Source: Trametopsis cervina
Lineage: Eukaryota; Basidiomycota; Agaricomycetes; Polyporales; Irpicaceae
Assembly: GCA_022385755.1 (NCBI GenBank)
Contig: MU278371.1
Span: 147,123-211,122 of the forward strand
Length of the DNA: 64,000 nt
Direction: 5' to 3'
A program made the translations under genes and the position numbers. Positions within the stretch are counted from its first letter, which is position 1. Each line of letters starts with the position of its first letter. The notes below the pieces were generated by a model. It was not told where the DNA came from. It searched no databases and saw only the letters and a list, made by a program, of their open reading frames with translations. Below are positions 58,508-64,000 of the stretch, piece by piece.

Positions 58508-59679
58508 GTGGACGAGATATCCCGAGTCTTTCAGGATCTGAATAATAGGACGCCCCTTCGCAATGATTGCAGATCAATCACACCCTAGGCTTGCACAGCG
58601 GATTCCAGTTGCCTACTCCGTTTATAGCAAAACGTCATCAGCTACGGCATTTCGTGCGCAATCGTACCCCCACAGTGACAATGCAGCGCTATCGCATGAA
58701 GCAAGTAAGCAATTGTTCGGAACGCCGCTACTCTACACACTAACGCATCACACCTTCAAAGCACCTCTTTTGTATTCTCGCACCATAGCTCTAGTGCCCT
58801 GCGCGCAGTACGTCTCAAGAACAATTGTACGCTGGCATGTATCCATCCTTATATGACCGCGCAGTGGTACTCTCCATTCCAGTGTACAGATGCGTCTGAA
58901 CCATATCCACAGCCTAGACAGGCTCGATCCAGCAGGCCCCTCAGAGCTATATTCATCGGTAATGAAGGTCCTCGCAATAGGAAGTGTCTCGGCTGGGTCC
59001 GGACAGTACGCGCAATACACACATCTCATCTCCCCAAAGCACGAACCGAGCGCAACATCCCATACACCTATGGATCCTCGATCACGAACCCCCTCCCCTC
59101 CCTCTCTCGTCCTTTGCTCGTCTCCCAAACAGCTCAAACCCTTCTTCCGTCCTCTCTCCCGCCCACGGCGTGCTTAGACTCTCCCGTCTGTCCTAGCAGA
59201 AACACCAGTACCGCTCTCTGGGGACATTCCAACGCCCCTTCCCTTATCGTACCCCACATCCCACACAGTTGCACTCCTCGTTCGTCTCAATCCGAGCTGT
59301 CAGCCCCTGCGCAGAATTGATGCAATCATTGTGAAGCCTCGCTGTGCCATCACCCTCCTTAAAAGGGAAATGACCAGAACAGGCACAGGGCACCGTACAC
59401 CCGCACAGAATTGATTGGCAATCATTCTGAAGCATCCCTAAAAACCTCTGCAAGGACGCCATTCTGCGCCATCACTGTCCTAAACGGGATCGCCAGAACA
59501 GGCAGGACCAGCCACTGCCTTCAGGTCCGGGTACGAGACCACCGCATATTGTATTCCCCATGCGTGAGACTGGCTCACAAGCAGTCCAGGTGGTCAACAT
59601 CTCAGAATGCCCTGAACAAGTCCCGAATGTTCAGGATTCGTTCTGGGCATTGCCAATCAATACAACCACCCGGGCTACG
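58508..59679. repeat. R2-P2 junction and duplicated spacer P2
   Basis: 58508-58576 continues the R2 homology to a dyad TGATTGCAGATCA. P2 (about 58715-59515) is the diverged second copy of P1, with the same block order, a pyrimidine tract at 59090-59160 and dyads at 59318 (11-bp form) and 59412. The period between P1 and P2 is about 2.0-2.3 kb. No gene is called. Confidence 0.65.
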
Positions 59680-60018
59680 AGTAAAGTCTAAAAACGCAGC
59701 TTGTCGCAAGATGTTTAGCTCTAGGTAGTTTGCTTTCTTCAACATTGCCTATTCTCGTGTACGAGACTCTGAATTGTGCCATGTTTCGAGACTGTTCAGA
59801 CTCGAACGGTAACGATAGGCAATCAATTTATAGCCTACCCACGAACAAAGTCGGAAAATGTGACTGCTCTGAGGGTATCCAGCTCCGAATAGTGTCAACC
59901 TCTGCAGTACGCTTTTGTTCTTCGTTAGCGTTTACTCGTGTACCAGACTGATGTGCAATCACAGTAAAGGTCAGCCTCCGAATATGCTCTGAATAGTTGA
60001 ACGACCTGAGCGTGTGGA
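59680..60018. repeat. Left-half repeat units h4 (partial) and h5
   Basis: h4 resembles h2 but has lost its central part. h5 starts at GATAGGCAATCA (59815; first base changed) and has a second dyad TGATGTGCAATCA at 59949. Confidence 0.65.
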
Positions 60019-60431
60019 TGATGCGCAATCATTCTAACCACCTCCCTCCGAATAGCTTCTGAAAAGATCCCTTTTCAGAGCATATTCAGCTCCGAATAGT
60101 CTCAGCATCTGTGTTTATGCCGTATGTTTCTGCTCCGTTACGCCGTGTTCCTCATGCATGAGACTGATGCGTAATCACTCTGAAGGCCAACCCCCAAATA
60201 TACTCTGAATCGTTCTATTCTCCGAGACTATTCAGAGCCGGATAGTCGAACATCCCGCGCAGCGTCTCCGGAGGCGTATTCTTCAGAGTGTTTTAGGATC
60301 CAAGGACTACTCGAGGCTTCACAGTGATAGCCCATCAACTTCTCTGTCGCTTTCCAGCGCTTCCGTGCTGAATATCCTTCGAATATCCTGGGTCTATTCA
60401 GACAGCGAGGCTTCACATTGATTGCCCATCA
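60019..60431. repeat. Full repeat unit R3 (413 bp)
   Basis: Bounded by TGATGCGCAATCA (60019) and the inverted TGATTGCCCATCA (60419). Internal dyads are at 60165 and 60325. Same length as R1 and aligned along its whole length with R2. The array stops here, 268 bp from the stop codon of permease copy 2. Confidence 0.75.
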
Positions 60432-60698
60432 GACGACATCGTCTCACACACACGCTTCCTCGCCATACTATGATAGAGCATACATTAATTAATATTGCAA
60501 CATTACGCCCGTGCCCGTGTCCAACGTGAAGTAATAAAATACCAGTCGTCTCGTCGTCGCGCACACACCCAGCACTTCGTCATCCAAAGACGCCGCGCGT
60601 AGGCGCGGCCGTCCGTTTTTCCACATAGATCGTGTGTCCGCTGTCTAGATATGATACCCCTCTTCCTAAATCCTCGGTAATGTTCCAGAAAGTGAAGT
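60432..60698. other. 3' flank of permease copy 2
   Basis: Short non-repetitive stretch after the array that should contain the permease copy 2 terminator. A TTAATTAATATT motif occurs near 60485. No gene seen. Confidence 0.4.
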
Positions 60699-63263
60699 TC
60701 ACGCATGACGGCTCGACTCAGACTTCTCCCCATCCGCGTGCTGCTTCTTGTCCGCATCGTGCAGGTTCGACTGCGGGCCCTTATAATGGAACCGGCCGCT
60801 CACGAAATACCACAGCCTGTCCCGCCACCAAACGTCAGCAAACGCTCCTGACCCAACATCGCACACAACAAAGAAAGGGAAGGGACGTACATAGACAAGA
60901 TAATGACACCGCCTGTGATCGCAGACGCGTAGTTCATGTTTTGCGCGTTGACGGGGAGGTAATTCGGCATCGCGAAGATGACGACGACGAAGAGCGTCCA
61001 GAGGATGCAGTTCACGTTCGCGGCCCACCCGAGCAGCCCGTCGCCCATGTAGAACGGGCCCGGCTTGAAGTTCACTTCTGGGTGGTTTCTGTACAGTCGG
61101 CGTCTGCACCACCATCATCAATCCGTCAGTGCGTCGAACATAGACAGATAGGAAGGAGGGAGGGGAGCACGCACAAGAAAATCGGGATGATATAACTCAA
61201 ATCCAGCGCCATAGCCGTCAACGCGAAAATCGCATTCGCCGCAACGGGACTCGCGAGGTCCAGCAATCCCGGGAGGATCGACAGGAACGTGGTGAGCCAA
61301 ATCGCGCGAAGGGGTGTGGTGGTGTAGCGCGAGACGTGCCCGAAGTAGCCGCGATCCGGCAGACCGTGGTCCCGCGAGAAGGCGTAGAGCGTGCGGCTGC
61401 AGGCTTGCAGCGCGGTTTGGACGACGAAGAAGGCTGTTAGGCAGACGAATGACTGTGGAAAGGGCATAGGTAGGTAAAGCAAAGTTGGTGGTGTAAGAAA
61501 GGAGGGTACGTACCCAGAGGAACAACGCGCCAGTCTTGCCCATGCGCATCGCCATGATCTCGAGGAACGCGTTCAAAGACGGTCCAGGGAGGTTCTCACT
61601 GGATCGGCATCACATACCCCTGAATCAGCGGATAGACGGTGTGATGGAGAGGTGGTTGTGCTTACAGGGGTCCGGAGCAGAGGACGACGACGATGTTGAG
61701 GAGCCACCCGAGGAGACCTGTGCCGATGACGGCGATGAAGATGGCGGAGGGCGCAGCGTAGGCAGCGCGTCGGACTTCTTCTCTGGTAGGGTTGGGGATT
61801 GTCAGTGGGCCGAACAGGAGAGGAGGGGAGGAAGGGGACGTACGATATGTGTGCGGTTGCGTCGTAGTCCTGAGGATGGCATCAGTACTTCGATCCGTGT
61901 ATAGTCGTGTTCATCCACTCACAGTCATCTATTTAGGAGAACTTGTCAGCACAAAAACACTGTTTGGAGAAGTAATATGACGTACGGTCCATTGAACACT
62001 CAATAATCCGAACAGGAACGCGATTCCGTTGTTCCACCCGCCTGTCTGGTTTACGAAGCCGTCCGAGCCGAATACATACGACGCGGCGTGCATCTCCGAA
62101 CGGGGTGTCGTTGCTAGCAGGACGATGATGATGACTGCAAACGTGTTCTGTCAGACATATCTGCCGTGTGTACAAACAGAACGGGACATACTGATTGTCG
62201 TCCCGATGTTGATAAACACAAACCCGGTCGTCAGACGCGCAAGCCACCGCGTAGCAAGGCAGTTCTACGCACGCACACACGTCGCAATAAAGCATACACG
62301 TCAGAACGCACGCGAAGCCGGTGTGAAGTGAGACGTGCAAACGCACCAGTATACCGTGGAAAACCAACAGGCCGATGAAGACCCCGACAGTCTTAGCGGC
62401 GGTTATTTCGTAGTCACCATCCTGTCAAGTCGTCCGCGCGCACATGAGCATATGCCACCCCCGACCCCCGTGGCGTGGTCAGCAGACGCAAACGCACCTT
62501 TGCGACTGACACGGCTGCCCATATCATGTTCGCGAGTCCAAACTCGGTCGATGACACGCCCGCAATTTGACCTGCGACAAGGTTCGGATAACGCAATGGC
62601 GAATCGAAGCGCCACGATAAGGAATGTGCATGCTCATTAGCGTGGGTGCAGGTGCGAATGTGCGAGTTGAATGGAGGGGAATGTAAAGAGAGGGAACGCA
62701 CCGAGGATGTTGAGCCACCCTACGACCCAGCCGACTATCGCGCGATGCTTCTTCGGCGTGAGTTGCGCCGAGGCTGTATACCTGTACATTGCAGCGACGC
62801 GACATGGGAGCACATCTCGTGAGCATCACTGTGACGCAACTCCGGTTGATGGATGGGTGAAATGGGGGACACTCACAGGCCTCCACAGGTTGGGAACGCG
62901 CTGACAATCTCCGCGATGCTCGCCCCCAGCGTGAAACACATGCACGCGCCCAGGATCCAGCACCATGTCACGGAGGCGGGGCCGCCGACGAGGAGCGGCG
63001 TGTTGAACGTCGTTGCGATGCTGGAGCAGAGACCCATTATGCTGAACGCGAAACTTATCTGTCATGTACGTGAAGTCTCAGCACCTCGCGGGTATGCGTA
63101 GCAATGTAAGGACGCGGGCACGCACCGTGGCGAGGTTGGAAAACTCGCGTTTGAAGGAGGGGACGTAGCCGATTTCCTCGAGGACGCGGTCATCGTCTAG
63201 CGTGCTCGACGTGGACGCATTGTCGACGACGACGTCGCGATCGTGTTTCTCCGACATAGCCAT
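60699..63263 (-). CDS. APC-family amino-acid/GABA/choline permease, copy 2
   Basis: Starts MAMSEKHDRDVVVDNASTSS, with FKREFSNLAT before the first span. Then come GGPASVTWCWILGACMCF, SIAEIVSAFPTCGG, KHRAIVGWVVGWLNILGQIA, GWNNGIAFLFGLLSVQWT, TDYDATAHISEEVRRA and CLTAFFVVQTALQACSRTLY. Late spans include AANAIFALTAMALDLSYIIP and LLGWAANVNCILWTLFVVVI. The tail is His/Lys/Ser-rich, ending KSESSRHA. The same landmarks and exon breaks are found in copy 1 (52143-54700), so the two arose by tandem duplication. Plasma-membrane uptake of an amino acid, GABA or choline-type amine is likely, driven by protons (family knowledge). The promoter carries GATAAGAGAT at 63371-63380. Confidence 0.88.
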
Positions 63264-63370
63264 GGCTGCTCAGTGCGTGCAAACTCAAAGGCTCGGGAGA
63301 GAAGAGAAGGAGAACGCGGACGCCAAGCGGGAGCAGGGTGCGTGATGGTATATATAAGAGGTGCGGGCTA

Positions 63371-63380
63371 GATAAGAGAT
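63371..63380 (+). promoter_or_regulatory. GATAAGAGAT element upstream of permease copy 2
   Basis: GATAAGAGAT lies 108-117 bp before the start codon, at almost the same distance as in copy 1 but on the opposite strand relative to the gene. A TATA-like ATATATA lies at about 63350-63357, nearer the start codon. Confidence 0.5.
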
Positions 63381-64000
63381 AGGTTGTGTCTGTGGCGCGC
63401 CGCCCCATCTGATGGCATGGGCAAGGGAGGCTGTCAAAAGCACATGCAGAAAATTGCTGCTCTGCGAAAATGGTCGTGTGAGGATCATTTTTGATTCCGT
63501 GCGAACTTTGTGGCTCGCGCGAGATCAGGCACGGGCGGGGGCTACAGCTGCGGTGAACACTGTAATTAAATTGCCACGAATTCTGCCGCGAGTGCATATG
63601 GGCTCCTGTACCTCCAGGGGAGTTTCGTCCATCATCGCACATCGTCGTCTCCTCTTCGTTCGCAGATGTGCCGGCATTCAAAGCATCGCAGGTCATTGCG
63701 GTGCCGGGGCGCTCGATCAGTTGCGCCCCACGCACGTTCGTTGCGGGTGACATAAAACGTCACACGCCGTTACTGGCCGGGTACGATGGGCGTTTGATGT
63801 CTTCATCTGGTAGCTGCATCCTTGGTGGCGTCCGGCTTCGTATCCGTGATGCCGTGGCGGTGTTCCTAACACGCATCCCAACGTCACGGCAGGCAGCGTG
63901 CATCAGCGGGGTTGGATGGCAGCGGTACAGCGAGCTCGGGCACTTTACACTGACTAAAGGTACTCCGATAGCTATCCTCAGCTATCGGCGTTGATTGATC
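63381..64000. other. Upstream region of permease copy 2, to window end
   Basis: About 620 bp with no defensible gene. A 112-residue forward frame (63412-63750) lacks motifs. Any gene to the right lies outside the window. Confidence 0.4.

Noticed and set aside
55564..60431. Possible CRISPR-like array (short repeats with spacers)
   Set aside because: The 13-bp dyad is spaced irregularly, occurs in both orientations and sits inside longer homologous units. The genome is eukaryotic and no cas gene is present.

Overview
The window is a stretch of a basidiomycete nuclear genome, most likely from a wood- or litter-dwelling Agaricomycete. The reasons are dense short introns of about 50-60 bp, coding on both strands without operons, Zn2Cys6 regulators, a fungal Set2, a Utp10, a fungal GH35 beta-galactosidase and an RPA49. 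I also recognise a small WPGY-type protein family that I recall only from mushroom genomes. No rRNA, tRNA, CRISPR array or bacterial feature was recognised.

Layout. 0-13 kb is gene-dense: an SR splicing factor (-), an intronless PPR-like protein (+), a Zn2Cys6 regulator (-), a gene-poor gap, then PDAP1/PP28 (-) and the complex I LYR subunit NDUFA6 (+) diverging from a 182-bp promoter, then a lysine-rich nuclear-type protein (-). 13-18 kb first looks empty. When spliced by hand it holds three intact paralogues (two +, one -) of a 170-173 aa family with four exons and identical intron phases. 18-30 kb carries UTP10 and a second Zn2Cys6 regulator. 30-44 kb has a SWIM+RING protein with SUMO-interaction-like motifs, a single-pass membrane protein, a GH35 beta-galactosidase and a CRIB-containing PAK-like kinase with a degenerate active site. 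44-52 kb holds RPA49 and SET2 (divergent) and an F-box protein.

52-64 kb contains two paralogous APC-family permeases in the same orientation. They are separated by about 4.9 kb of intergenic DNA made of a structured repeat array. The array has three full units of 413-422 bp, several half units, and two copies of a roughly 1-kb spacer. At least 26 copies of a 13-bp dyad (TGAT-N5-ATCA, usually TGATKNGCAATCA or its complement, a few with one change or an 11-bp form) lie in this stretch. Within each full unit the dyads face inwards from the two ends, so the unit resembles a fold-back or MITE-like element. This array and the WPGY cluster are the least explained parts of the window.

Functions are mostly housekeeping: splicing, ribosome biogenesis (Utp10, RPA49), mitochondrial function (PPR, NDUFA6) and chromatin (Set2). 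Nutrient uptake is represented by the beta-galactosidase and the permeases. Both permease promoters share a GATAAGAGAT element about 110 bp before the start codon, which would fit nitrogen control by a GATA factor. Multi-exon coordinates give the outer coding limits; splice sites were read by eye.
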